A stretch of DNA of 64,000 nt. Origin: Intoshia linei (taxonomy: Eukaryota; Orthonectida; Rhopaluridae). The DNA lies in assembly GCA_001642005.1 (NCBI GenBank), contig LWCA01000049.1, positions 1-64,000 of the forward strand, written 5' to 3'. A program made the translations under genes and the position numbers. The notes below the pieces were generated by a model. The model was not told the DNA's origin, did not search any database, and saw only the letters and a list, made by a program, of their open reading frames with translations. This document shows, piece by piece, positions 30,913 to 43,700 of the stretch (position 1 is the first letter of the stretch; every line of letters starts with the position of its first letter).

Positions 30913-31586
30913 TCATTTAAATAATGAAATGGAAACTATCTTGTTTATATCAAAAAGAAGGTCTTTATTCATTAACAGTTTTACGGTAGATGAGTTTTTC
31001 GTCTTTATTATTTTGTGATAATTTGATCCTAAAAATTAGAAATGAAATATTTTTTTGTACAGTTTATTATGATAAAACTAGAATTTTAATTTGATTTGAT
31101 TTGAATGCATTTTTACAAATTTAGTATTAAGTTATAATTATCATTAATTAATAAGTATGATTTTACTTGCATCCTTGATAGCAGAAAATTTAATCTTCTC
31201 GCAGTTTATGTTTAATAATGTGGTGTTTTTTTAGATAGATATTAACTTAAAATAATATTAACTTTTAATATTAAATTACATTCAATGATAAAGTGTGAAG
31301 TATTAATATAATCACAAGAGAATAAATGTTACCTATTGATGTGAACGTATTTATATCGTATGTATTATTTTTATCGAATTTTCCTTCTATACTTTTAATT
31401 TTTTCTTCCAAATCATCATAATTTGTATCAATTCCAATAAAATTTAATGCTATCTATGAATAAAATCAGATTCAAATTTAAATTAACATTATAAAAAAAT
31501 TATTATACTTTTATTTGACAAATATTTATAGAATTTTCATCATTTTCTAGAATTAGACGAAAGAGGAACACAAGATTGCCTTCATT
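30913..31586 (-). CDS. Small EF-hand-like (calmodulin-fold) protein
   Basis: Three-exon model on the minus strand: 31509-31586, 31333-31453, 30913-31028; 104 residues. All junctions have GT/AG and keep one frame. The start is ATG 31586, with a TAA directly before it in frame. Part of the protein reads as paired EF-hand helices, e.g. FRLILENDENSINICQ and then ALNFIGIDTNYDDLEEKI, followed by GKFDKNNTYDINTF, where calmodulin has its second loop. Loops lack several canonical Asp/Glu ligands, so calcium binding is doubtful. It may be a divergent calmodulin-like axonemal protein (DRC8/EFCAB2-type), but I cannot assign an ortholog. Introns are 55 and 304 bp. Confidence 0.55.
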
Positions 31587-32086
31587 TAAATTCATTAATC
31601 GAGTAAATTAAATATTTTTCTTCATATGTATTTACTTGAACTCAATGAACATTTATTGTGTGCACTGTATTATTCAATTTAATACAATGTTCCAATACAG
31701 AACTTTAAATTAGTGATTTTTGGGTCATTTAGACAAAACTTGAAGATAATAATAATTGCATTTTACACATTTGAATTATAATTGTTATTTTAAAATGTGC
31801 CAATTAAGAGCGTTAACTTGAAACGATTCAATCTAAAAATGTAAAGGTACATGCTTATTATGTACCAAAAATGTATTATTATAGTTAGTATAAAAATTTT
31901 AAAATTGATGGTTGATTAGAAAGTTTAAAAGTTAGGTTTTTGGTCGTGAAAATGCACTTTTTTGAGATTGGCATTTATTATAATGCTTATGATTTTAAAA
32001 ACTATCCCAGAATTTATGTTTTACAAAATTTTAGGAGATGTTTCATTTTTTAAATATAGGGTAATTTGTGGTTTTGACAATGAAGG

Positions 32087-32994
32087 CAGAGCCGTAATAA
32101 TGTATGGGCAATATGGACTGTAGTCCAGGGCCACTCATTAAAAATGCCCCCAAATTAATAAAAGTACTTTACATTTATATCTTAAAAAACAGTTTATAAG
32201 TTTTGAGGTGTGGAATTCAAATAGCTAGAAAAAAAATAGTTTAAAGAATCAAAGTTCTGTGAAATGTTAAATGTAATGTCGAATGATGAGTTGAATACTT
32301 CATGTGATAATCGTACAGCAGCTTATAGCAAAGATTTGTAAAAAAAATGATTTAGTAATGGAATGTCAACAATTTAAACATTATTTTAATTGGGAAAAAA
32401 CAAGCAATAACATTTTTAATATGTATAAAGTTGTAAAAGGTGATAAATTGGAATCATTATTTCCTAATATTGAAATCTGCATGAGAATGTTTCTTTCAAT
32501 AATGGTTGCAAATTGCAAAGATTAAAGAACTTTTTCTAAACTAAGAATAATTATAAATGAACTTCGAAATTGTTTAGCTCAACCTCGTTTGAATGCGTTT
32601 TCCTTAATGTCAATTGAGAATGATATTTTGAATGATATCAGTTTTAATAATATCAAATCTGATTTCTCTCAGAGAAAAGTGAGAAAAAAACATTTGTGAA
32701 GAATTATCAAGAATTTTTTGTGACTCCATGGTGCATATTTTCAAATGAAAAAGTAAACTTTGTTCATTAATTAAGTAAGTTTTTGTAAAAGAAAAAAAAG
32801 TTACTAGAAACCTACATAATATATTTTAATGCTTTTTAATACTCAATGAAATAAGACTCTAAGTCTTCAACCAACAATATGCCTTGTCTTCTAAGCAGGG
32901 GACCTAAATTTTTTTTATCGCTTCGCTCGAAATTTTAAAGGGCCTCCGGCTCTTTTCTTAGCCCAGAGCCATGAAGTGGCTCAAGACGGCTTTA
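32087..32994 (+). mobile_element. hAT element remnant inserted in the Helitron-like repeat
   Basis: Ends are CAGAGCCGTAATAATG (left) and its rough complement ...AAGACGGCTTTA (right). Flanking 8-mers aatgaagg and cataaagg match at 6 of 8 positions. It holds only the C-terminal part of a transposase (32304-32699). The surrounding repeat continues on both sides, so the insertion is younger than that copy. Confidence 0.72.
32304..32699 (+). pseudogene. hAT transposase C-terminal fragment
   Basis: One frame, 32304-32699, interrupted by a single in-frame TAA at 32523-32525. It encodes the hAT dimerisation region: LFPNIEICMRMFLSIMVA, then (after the stop) RTFSKLRIIINELRNCL and LNAFSLMSIEND. This order is typical of hAT transposases with a TTF-type N-terminal finger (ZMYM/SCAND-like), whose N-terminal and catalytic parts are absent here. 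Confidence 0.8.
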
Positions 32995-33536
32995 CATAAA
33001 GGTATGTGTTGCTGAGGCTGAGATTTACGACAATATTAATGATTTTAAATGGCGTCCCAGAATTTATTTTTTATTATATTTTTGGGCTGATTTTATTTTT
33101 AAACAAAAAGGAAAATAGGTTTTTGACCCTGAAGGACTCAAATTCTGAAACAAAAAAATAGATCTAAATACACCCTCAAAAAGATTTAATAGAAATGGGT
33201 TTTGTAAATTGTACGACTGTAAATTTTTTAAATATACGGTAACACACACAGACATTCAATTTTATATATGTAAAGGATTTAGCTGAAAATGTACGTCAGT
33301 TTGTTTATCTTTAACCATTTCTTTAAGAATATAAGAGGCGTAGAGTTTTAAAAATATAAATTTATAATAATCTTTTTCGAGGGTGATGTTCTATAAAAAT
33401 TTTCATTTTGTGAAATTTTGTACCTCATGGTCAAAAACCCCAATTATTTTTTTATTCAAAATCTAGCGAGTCCTAGAATTTAAAAAAATATATATTCTCA
33501 ATCAGATTTTAAAAGTATTAATATTATCATATACAG

Positions 33537-34010
33537 CAGTGTTTCCCAACCTGGGCGATTTGACTTTTTTACTGGGCGATGCGAAAATATATAAAAAAAT
33601 ATATATTTTTAATTTTTACCAACAAATTAAATTTTTAATGAAATTAAAAATTCATATTCATATTCAATTTTAATTTTGTAAATAAAAAAAAATTAAATTA
33701 AATTGAACGATATTATTACGAATTAGTAACGTAAGTAACGAATTATCTGTGTAGTAAGTATGTAGAATTTGAGATTTGAATAAAATTTAGTTATGCCTGC
33801 TTCCAAAAAATATTTTCGTGGATATTCTACCGATTATTTAAAATATGGTTTTATCGAATCTAGTGTTTCGAAATAATTACCGTTCTGTTCGTTGTGTCAT
33901 AAGACATTGTAAAACGAAGCTATGAAACCATCCAGCCTATTATATCACCTTAAATCACAACATCCAAATAATGTGAATAAGCCAGCTACATTTTTTTAAG
34001 ACGTCTATGA
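33537..34010 (+). pseudogene. BED-finger hAT transposase N-terminal fragment
   Basis: A hAT-type end CAGTGTTTCCCAACCTGGGC starts at 33537. The frame 33793-33999 begins MPASKKYFRGYSTDYLKYGF and contains a BED finger (FCSLC and YHLKSQH, i.e. C-x2-C...H-x4-H). It is broken by two in-frame TAAs and ends at a TAA. This resembles ZBED5/SCAND3-like hAT proteins. The rest of the element and its right end were not found. Confidence 0.75.
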
Positions 34011-34787
34011 AAAATATTAGAACTGTCATATTTTAAAAATACCTTATTTAAAACCAGCATATAAAAAATGAAAATGGATTAATGGCATCTTATCGCATGT
34101 CCCAAATAAAATAATTTTAATATTATTGCATTAATAGTAAAAATTTCTAATTAATATCTATTAAAAATTAGATAAATACGTTATACATTATCTCCTAATT
34201 AGTAAAAAATGACTTTATATGTACGATGGTGATTAAAAAATTAAAATTATTAAATTAAAAGATTCTAGAGCTTAAGAAATAATATTTTTATTAACGGAAT
34301 TTTTGTTTCATACAAATTCGTTAAGAAAAAATAATTAATTCAAGATTCCGTTAAAATGGAATTACCGCTAACAAAAATTCTGTTAATATAGGCTTAAAGT
34401 TTAAGTCTTAGACTGTAAAATTAATTTAAAAAAACTTATATCTTCAAGGCAAAAACCTCAAATTAGCCATAATTTTCGAAAAACAAAAAATAAATAACCT
34501 CAGAATTTTAAAATGAGCACATTTAATACAGCCTTTTCCAGTTAACATAAATTTCAATGTCAAAGTTAAACCTTCAGTCAAAAAAGTGATTTACTCTTTA
34601 TTCTCTTATTTTTATTACAATTTTAAAAACCAACATAATTCTGGTTTTTGATCATCAAAGTTTAAATTTTGGATATAGAAATTGATGACTGCATTATCCT
34701 TAAAAATCTGGATGAGATGTATTGGTTTTTTAAAAAAATGTTCAATTTGGTATTTTGGTTTTTAAAATAAAAATAAACATTTAATAA
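34011..34787. other. Gene-free stretch at the 3' side of IFT172
   Basis: 34260-34400 resembles the right part of the pogo-like element at 46250-47000 (ATTAACGGAATTTTTGTTTC, ATTCCGTTAA). 34420-34640 holds two modules of the Helitron-like family (TATCTTCAAGGCAAAAACC; CAGTCAAAAAAGTGATTTAC). The IFT172 3' UTR must lie near the end of this stretch. Confidence 0.5.
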
Positions 34788-37700
34788 TCAAATTAAAGTT
34801 AAAGATGAAGGAGAAGTGGGTGGACCGTTCCATTTATCGATAAAAGTCATAACATTTTGACATTCATCGCTTTTGGAAACCTAAATTATAAAAATAAAAT
34901 TTATCTACACTCATCTAAAACCTTTGCATTCATGACGTATTTATTCCAATCATCTTTATTTGCCATATTTGAACTATTTTTGAATTTAATGGCTGAATGT
35001 TCAAGTGGGTAACCTATAGAATGAAATATTTATATATAAAAAATGTTAAAATAAAAATTACCGGAAATTATACAAGCATCCGTAAATTTCGAATTCTGAG
35101 GTAAAGTACTTTCAAATTTGTTATTTGCCTCAACTGGTAAGGTTTGTTCGATATTTGTATTAATGGATGTAGCTAGAAGCCATTCTCGAATAGATTCAAC
35201 AGTTGTATCTGAACAGTAACATTTCGTGGGAATTTTAGATTCGCACATAAAATCAGTCTTACTGGTGAATTCGGAAATATCCAAAAAATTTTTATTTGAT
35301 GCCTCAATTATAGCCTATAAAATTATGAAATAAAATTGTTGTACAATGAATAAAAACCTCAGATATATCGACAAAATGATTCAATAAAACAAAAGCTACA
35401 TTTTCCACTCCAGCTGCCTATTAGATTATTAATGTATATTAACATATGTATGTAAATACTAAATTTTTTATTCACCTTGCAAATTGATCCAGCGTCATAA
35501 AATGCTTTATCTTGTGGTATTATATCACAAAATCGGAGACAAGCCAAGGAAAGCTTTGCTGCCAATTTCATTCCTTGAGCTTGATCCATGCAGGTTGCAC
35601 GAATTGCTCCGTAATGTGAAACGAGAAAATATGGTTCAAAAATTTTGTTTATATTTGTAATGCTTGAAGAACTCAATATTTCTTTAGATTCTTGGCTCCA
35701 ATCCGTAGATGTATACAATTTAAAAAATAACGTTCTTAAAGCTGCCCAAATTCCATAATTTTTTAATTCAACTTTTTCAATTATATTTGCAAAAATTGCT
35801 TTATATAATTTAATGTTCTAAGAAAATTTTAGCTTAGTTTTTATTAATTTTAGGTTTTTATTATTCCGTACCTCTGTCATGGTTACTATTCCATATTTGC
35901 AAAATACCATAAGTGATTCTATTCCATCTTCTTTTTCTATTAATGAATTGGCACAAATTGTTATGTATTGTCCCAACATATGCTTGCCCTAGAAAATGTA
36001 ATAAAATACTTACTCCTATAATCATTTTGTCCTGACAATTGACCAAAAGTTTGTTGTGGGGGATTTGATTCAATTTATCATTTATGAAAAATATAAAAAT
36101 TATATATTCGGTTGTGACTCATTTTGATAATAGGTTACATTTTACGTCTGAGCAATTGTAATTATTTGAGATGCTAACTTTTTTGGTCACTAGAGTCTGA
36201 TGCGATAATTTTAAAAAAATAACCATTCTTTCGGCTAATTTAAAACACTTGTCCCATTGACCATTAGAAGCGTATACTTTTACTGCAGCTTCAGGGTCCA
36301 CTTCCACTAACTATTTTAAAATATATCGAGTATTTAAATTTATTACCTGATCAACCTTTCCAGCATTAACTAAACTTTTTTTGAATTTTGTTTCAATTAA
36401 TTCATGTAGTCTATATTATGAAATGTATACAATCATTAATATTATATGTGTATTATTACATGTAGTGAATATTAATAATATTACTTTAGATCTATATTTG
36501 CAGCTAATTTAAGAGCTCTTTCCCAATGCTTTCCATCAACTAGAGCGAAAATTGCTTTTTTATGAAGACCTAATGATAGATAAACTTCACTTGCCTGAAA
36601 ATTATGTATTAAAACCAGTTATATAAAATGTATATTATTATAATACGTGTACATCAGATTTTCTACTTTTTTATTAGAAAAAGCCATTTTAGATGTTAAA
36701 ATTTTGAAATAAGTTAATATTTACCCTTCAGCAAATGCAATAATTGAAACTAATGCAAATAGCCATAGAAGCTATGATATTTACAGTGCGCGACAGTGCA
36801 TTCTGATTATAATCGTGAGAATGCAATTATCAAAGTCACTCATCGCTTTAATTAATTAAAAGATGTCACTATATCTTTTGTGGGTAAAAATATGTATATC
36901 GTTAGAATCACAAAAATTAGCATTGTCATCTACCTCGTTTAGGTTTTATTTTATCGATGTTTAAAATTCTCATCCTAACTTAAATAAAAGGCTACGCGAT
37001 TTTTGTTTGTGTGTCTGTCTGTGTGTGTGTTCAACTTTATTTAAATAACTACTCCTCTTAAAATTTTTTAAAGACAACATTTCAATTACAGTTTTTTTCG
37101 AAACGTATATTAAGATAAATTTCAACCTCTCAATATCACATCTTACGGGTCAAAAACCCCAGTTGTCCCTCTTTTTAAAAATCAAACGAGTTGGAGAATT
37201 TAAAAAGATATATAAGCTGATGCGGACTTTAAAATCATGAACATTATCCTACAATTAAATGTAAAAAAAATTATATCTTCAGAGGCAAAACCACAAATTA
37301 CCCTTATTTTTTTAATGAAAACAGCCCTAAAATTTCAAAAAATGTACAGTTGTATCCTGTTAACACACACAGACAATTTCAATCCGAATAAGTGACGACT
37401 TAATGGTCAAAAAAGCATTTTAGTATTCATATTTTTTTTTCGAAATATTTTATTAAAAAACAAAAAATGTAATTAACTGTCCGAAAATTAAAAAAAAAGA
37501 TTATTCTGATAGAACTTATTCTAGTTAATATAAATACAATTTTTCAACCGCAGAAATCTACTCATTCCCGGTGAAAAATAATTTTTAATATATTATCAAC
37601 TACATATACTAAGTAATATATTTTCAAAACATTTTTATTAAAACATTCAAATTTAAATAAGAAACTAAACAACGAAACTAAAAAAACTTTGTTAATATCA

Positions 37701-40700
37701 TTTTTATATTACAATCCTTTGCAATAATGGTAAAGTTCGACTGAAATGTTTATAAAGTAGATTCAGTTAATTATTGATACACAATTGATATTTTTAAGTA
37801 TTTATTAAATTGGTACTGAATATATGTCATCACATTGAAAATGACAAAATAGATTTTTATAATTTTATTTTTTCTGGAATTTATGCTATTTTGACAAAAT
37901 TTTTAATTACTGTTTTTACTTTATTTTTAATATTATACAGTGTATAATATAATATACACACATTCTGTCTAATAAATTAAAAATATGGGATAACAATTTT
38001 TTTTAAAATTCTTTACGCAAATGTTAACAAACAAAAAATTAAGATGGAATAATATTCACTTTAAAATAAAAAAGTAATGTGATATAAGATGGTTCCACCT
38101 GAAACAAATTTAAGAACGACTACTTTAAAGGATTGATAATAGTGAATAGCAGGATTTTTAAGTTAGATTCTCAACATGAATTTATTTTTTTGTTATAATA
38201 AAAATGTGCCCTCGGCAGAGCTAGGTGCTGTTTGTACGTAGTACTTAAGAGTCAAGCTAGTTATTTTATAAAAATGATCATTTTTCATTAATAAACATTT
38301 TCATAAAAAACAAAAATAAATGAGGTAGAATTGAATTTAAAGATGTAAAGTAAACAACCAAACATGACGATCAACACAAGACCACTCAAAACATGGCTAC
38401 AATATTCCCTCATAACATTCCATTAAATAAAGTTATATTTTAGTTTTTGTAGAACATATTTGTGTATGAAATTTTTAAAATGACAAGCTTTTCGGCAAAA
38501 AAAATCTCCAAAATCATTTTTTTTAGTGTAGCCATAAAATTTCCAAAAAAACTACTAAAATTCACACCCCTAGTGTATGTTATATTTAAATTTACATTAA
38601 GTTGTTTTCCAATGCCGATTAACTTTGTTGCAACTAATTCAGATATACGAGTCGATTCAGATGAGCCCAAAAATTTTAATGACAATTCTCTCGCCTAAAA
38701 AAAGAATAAAATATTAAATGTAAATATAATTGATTATGATAATAATATAAGATATACAATAATTTTTAACTTAATTATGTAATAAAATAAATGTTACCCT
38801 ATTCCAAACTTTAATTAGCAAATTAGTATCACTTGTATGTTCTTTGGTAAGTTTCATAAACGTTGAAACAGCTTCAGTGTACTGACCTGATGATTCGTAT
38901 ATTCTAGCTTGTTTAATAATTTTTTCGGCTCCAATTTGTTTTCCAGCGGAAGCCATGTACTCCTCATACTTTCTTTCCAACATTGTCATTTTATTTGGTA
39001 AGTATTCCTTACACAAACGTAATGCATCTTCCCACATTTCAGCTTCCTGGTACATTTCTATACAAATGTTTACCATTTTTGCACGTAAAAACAATGCTTC
39101 TCCCTGACTGTAATTTTTCTGTGCAAACATTAGTTTTGCTTCACCTATCAAAACATCACCTAATGTCTCTGGTACATATTTTTCGGCTACCTCTCTAGCA
39201 CTAGTCCAATCTTTAGCTTGCAAATACCTAAAATAAAAAATAATAAAATAAATGTAACCAATCTCCAGTTCCCATCAATTGTAAAAAATACATTAAAACT
39301 GCTTCTTTGGGTTTTCCAGCTTCAATGAATTTTTCTTCGGCTTCTTTATATTGTTTTTCATCTTCAAAAAATAAAGCATGCTTATGTTTGATTGTATTTA
39401 ATTTATCTACCATATCATCTGTAATTAGCTCATAGGCCATGTCAAAATCACTAATATATTATTAATAATAAAATAATTTACTTATACAGTCAGACTTATA
39501 GATAGTGAACATTTGGTTCCGAATTTTTTTAATGTTCACTATAAAAAAATAATGAACAATAAAAATGACAGTGAAATGAAACATTATTAATCATAAATCT
39601 AAGTTTATTTTCTAATTTTCAAGTTAGTATAGTGATATCAGTTAAGTTCACTATCTAAAGGGTTTACTATCAACAAGTCTGACTGTATTTATTTACTTAT
39701 TCGTGCAGGCATGATTAATGGCAATTTCAAGACAATCGTAGTGATCCAGCAACTTTTTAGCAGTACTAGATCCTACGGCTTTTGCCCATGCATATGCCAC
39801 TTTAGCTTGAGCATTAATGGGAGCGTGTTCTTTAGATATTCGATATGCGTCTTCCCAGCGATTTTTATTTCTGTACATTTTTATAGCATTGGGCCAATCG
39901 GAAACTTCAATCAACAATTTTTCAGCTTCCAACAATCTGCCACTTCTTTCATAATCTTTAGCCAAATGTTTTTGAGTATCAACGTACTTATCCGGAAAAT
40001 ATTGCTTAACCAAACGAACCATCTCTTTGTACATGTTGCGTTTCTTGTACATTATTATTGCTTTAGCAGGTTGTTCCATTTCAACGTACAAATTTTCTGC
40101 TTCTTTATATTTTTCAGAATTTTCCATTAATTCAGCTTGTTTAGAGTACATTTCTATCAGTTCATTCTTTTCCATATAACTAGATGCAATTCTGTGAGCA
40201 TCAGACCAACGTTCAGATTCTTGATACATTTTAACTACATTTAATGCGTCTCCAATGTCCAGATATAGTTTTTCAGCAGTATCAAATTCTTGAATGCTTT
40301 GAAAATAATTTGCCAATAACAAAAAGTGCGTTTTTGAATTTTTGTAGTCTTTATTTATCTGAATAATTGAAAGGGATTTATTCCATTGTTTGGCTTTAAT
40401 TGATGATTCAACTGCCTTAAAAGAGTTTCTAAAATAAATGTTTTAATTAAAAAAAATTGATATTTTTGATTCCATATCGTTTAAATTTTTTTGATACTTT
40501 ACTTATATCGATTTAAATTTGATAAACATGGGCGTCTGTAAGTGTAACCAATGGTTACTTTCTTTTACTTATATAAAATTGAATGTCTGTGTGTGTTACC
40601 GTTTATTTAACAAATTAGCAGTCGTAGAATTTCACAAAACCAAATTCTTATATAGTTTTTCTCAGGCGATGTTTATAGATAAGTTTCATTTTCCGAATGT

Positions 40701-43700
40701 AAGTCCTTCAGAGTCAAAACCTAATTCGCCATTTTTGTTGAAAATAAAATCAGCCCAAAATTCCGGAACGGGTTTTAATATTGTTAACATTTTAGTAAAT
40801 TTCAGCCTTAGAAACGCACTCCTTCATAATCAAAACCACAAATGATATTTTTTTATAAAATAAAATATGTCCTAAAATTGTACACAACATAATTTCTTTT
40901 ATAGTTTTTAAAATGATAAGCATGATCATAAATCACAACCTCAAAGAAGTACATTTCACGATCAAAACCCAAGATTACCCTTTTTTTAAATAATGATAAC
41001 AGTCCTACAATTTTAAAAATAATTAAAAATGATAGTTATATCCAGTTCACACTCACAAAAAATGTCCATCTGACAAAGTGACGTATTAATTATTAAAAAA
41101 GCACGGCAGTATTATTTTTTTATTTCGAAACTATTTTATTAAATCAACAAAAATTTGAACTAATTTATTGTCCTACTATTAAAAAAAAAGATTATTCTGA
41201 TACAGTTTATTCCAGTTGATATAAATACAAATTTCAACCTCAGAAAGCTACGCTCTTTCGGTCAAAAATAACTTTTAATATATTATCAATCAATATTTTT
41301 CAAAATTTTTGATTAAAAATTTGTAAAATTAAAATTGAAAATGTGTAAATACTCATCCTACAATTTCAAAAAAAATGTGAATTGGACGTCTCCACATTTC
41401 CAATAAAGAAATATAAGTATAAATCTCATAAATTCACTCCTTCGGTTTTTTTATGATTACTACGCAATTTTTCACTTTCAAAAAGTTTACAATCAGTTGA
41501 AATATAACTTTGTTATTACACGTTTATATTTATCTTAATGTTGGTATAATTCAGTAAAACTTTCCATCATTAAAAAGTAATATTAATGTTTAATGTTTAA
41601 AAGCTCACAGCCACTCAAAACTGATGAATATGCCCCCAAAAAAATTTAGAAAATCAACAAATTTTAGTATCATATAAACCATCTACCAGTCCATAACTCT
41701 TAAATAATATTTAAAATTTATTTATGATATTCAATAAAATAATTTTTTAATGCTTGAATTGTAAAAATCCGGGCCTATTTTACAAAAATTTCGTTGATGC
41801 CCTTTAAGAGGTTTGTGGTACAATAAGTACGGTACTGTCGATAGATTTAACGCATAAATGTAACATTTAAAATTTTCCTGTAAAATGATACCAAAATTTT
41901 TAAATTGAAGTGTACCTAAAAAACATTTATTAAAAATGCAGAAAAGTAATTTATAATTTCTTATAAATTATAATAGGTAATTCCTATGAATAAAACTTTG
42001 AATTGACCCTGTTATAATGAACCAAAATGAAACACGAAAATAATCACTTATATGATCTACTAAAATAATCATAATTTACCCAGCTTCAATATAATGATTT
42101 ATAGCTTCGTCATACTGTTTTTCTGTGAAAAGATGATCACCCCATTTTTCTTCCATTTTTGTAACATTCTCTGGTTCAATTTTTCTGCATAATTCTATAG
42201 CTCGTCTGAAAATTTTTCCTTTTTTATAACAAGACATTGCTTCCGATGCTCTATCACATTTTTCCAATAATTCTCCCGCACGTTGATAACATTCCGATTT
42301 TATTAATGCCGAACATAATCGGTCCAACAAAGATTGATCTTCATCTAGCATTTGCAAGTTTTGCATCAGTATCATTGCAGCTCTAGATGGTCTATTTGCT
42401 TTCATGAATAGATTTAAAGCTCCTTTTAAATCTCCAAATTTTGATAATAAATCACCTGCTTTATCTTTTTGATTATTTGCAACGAGCCAATTATAGTAGT
42501 CCTTTTGCAAAGTTTCCAATCTGGGATGTGACTATTTAAAGGTAAATGGAGTATTTTAAAAAATCAAAATATGAAAAAATAATATATTCAACTTTTTTTA
42601 AGAAATAAAAGGTAATTTTGTAACCATTATTAAGAAAAGTTTATACAATATCCTTAATATTCAGAACTTGAGAATAAATTATATTTTTTACTACATATCC
42701 TTACTTATCCTTACTTATATTTAATATTATAATATGCTACAAAATATTTGTTTGTGTATGTGTTCCACTTTATTTCAATAACTACAAGTCTTAGAATTTT
42801 ATATAGTCCACATTTCAATACAGTTGTTTCCTGGACATATAATAAGATAAATTTTAACCTCTCAAACTCAAATCTTACAGGTGAAAAACCCCAATTGTCT
42901 TTTTTTTGAAAATCAAACGAGTTGGAGAATTTAAAAAAATATATACGCTGATGCGGACTTTAAAATTATAAACATTATTATAAATTTAAATTGAATTAAA
43001 TTATATCTTCCATGCCAAAACCCTAAATTACCCTTCTTTTTTAATGAAAACAGAATTTAAAAACATTTTACAGGTCGTACAGTTGTATCCTGTTAACACA
43101 CAAAAAAATTTCAATCCGAATAAGTGACGACTTAATGGTCAAAAAAGCATTTTAGTATTCATATATTTTTTTTCCGAAATATTTTATTAAAACAAAAAAT
43201 GTGAATAATTTACAGGTCCGAAAATTAAAAAAAAAAATTATTCTGATAGAACTTATTCCAGTTGATATAAATTCGAAAATTTAAAAAAATGATTATTCTG
43301 ATAGAGCTTATTCCAGTTGATATAAATACAAAAGTTCAACCCGAGAAATCTACGCATTCCCAGTGAAGAATAATTTTTAATGTATTATCAACCAATATTT
43401 TTCAAATATTTCGATTAATATAAAAATTGAAAATATAAATATTGATCCTACAATTTCAAAAAAAATGTGCATTCAACGTCTACACATTTTAAATATAGAA
43501 ATATGTGTGAAAATCTATATAATTCAATCCTTCGCAACTTTTAAATTTTAAATTCTCATTTTCAAAACATTTTGTTTTAAATTTAAACTACAACAACGAA
43601 ACTAAAAGTAATACAACTTTGTTATTATCATTTTTATATTCGCCTGAAATATGTTTATAAAGTGAAGTTATATTATAATGTTATTATATTATATTATAAA

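Larger units (their letters stand above)
31590..33536 (-). repeat. Modular Helitron-like repeat, copy A8, split by a hAT insertion
   Basis: 31915-32086 and 33003-33275 are two halves of one minus-oriented copy: CCCAGAATTTATGTTTTAC and GGTAATTTGTGGTTTTGAC on the left, then GCTGAGGCTGAGATTTACG, CCCTGAAGGACTCAAATTC and the terminal ATACGGTAACACACACAGAC and TATATATGTAAAGGAT on the right. The break is exactly where the hAT element 32087-32994 sits. 33280-33530 is a plus-oriented fragment of the same family (ATGGTCAAAAACCCCAATT). Confidence 0.65.

Noticed and set aside
30720-31018. Two plus-strand ORFs of 66 and 60 codons
   Set aside because: They overlap the last exon of the minus-strand EF-hand-like model or repeat sequence and have no recognisable domain.
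36000-36120. Extra IFT172 exon ending at an AGGA|gtaagt donor
   Set aside because: Direct splicing from KLAERM (36224) to GKHMLGQY (35988) keeps the frame and matches the family length; the extra piece has no matching residues.
39711-40130. 139-codon plus-strand ORF
   Set aside because: It lies antisense to the large IFT172 TPR exon 39697-40428 and is a shadow of it.
40519-40845. 108-codon ORF
   Set aside because: It is repeat sequence of the modular family; a similar frame occurs in reverse at 33064-33255 only because both are copies of the same repeat.
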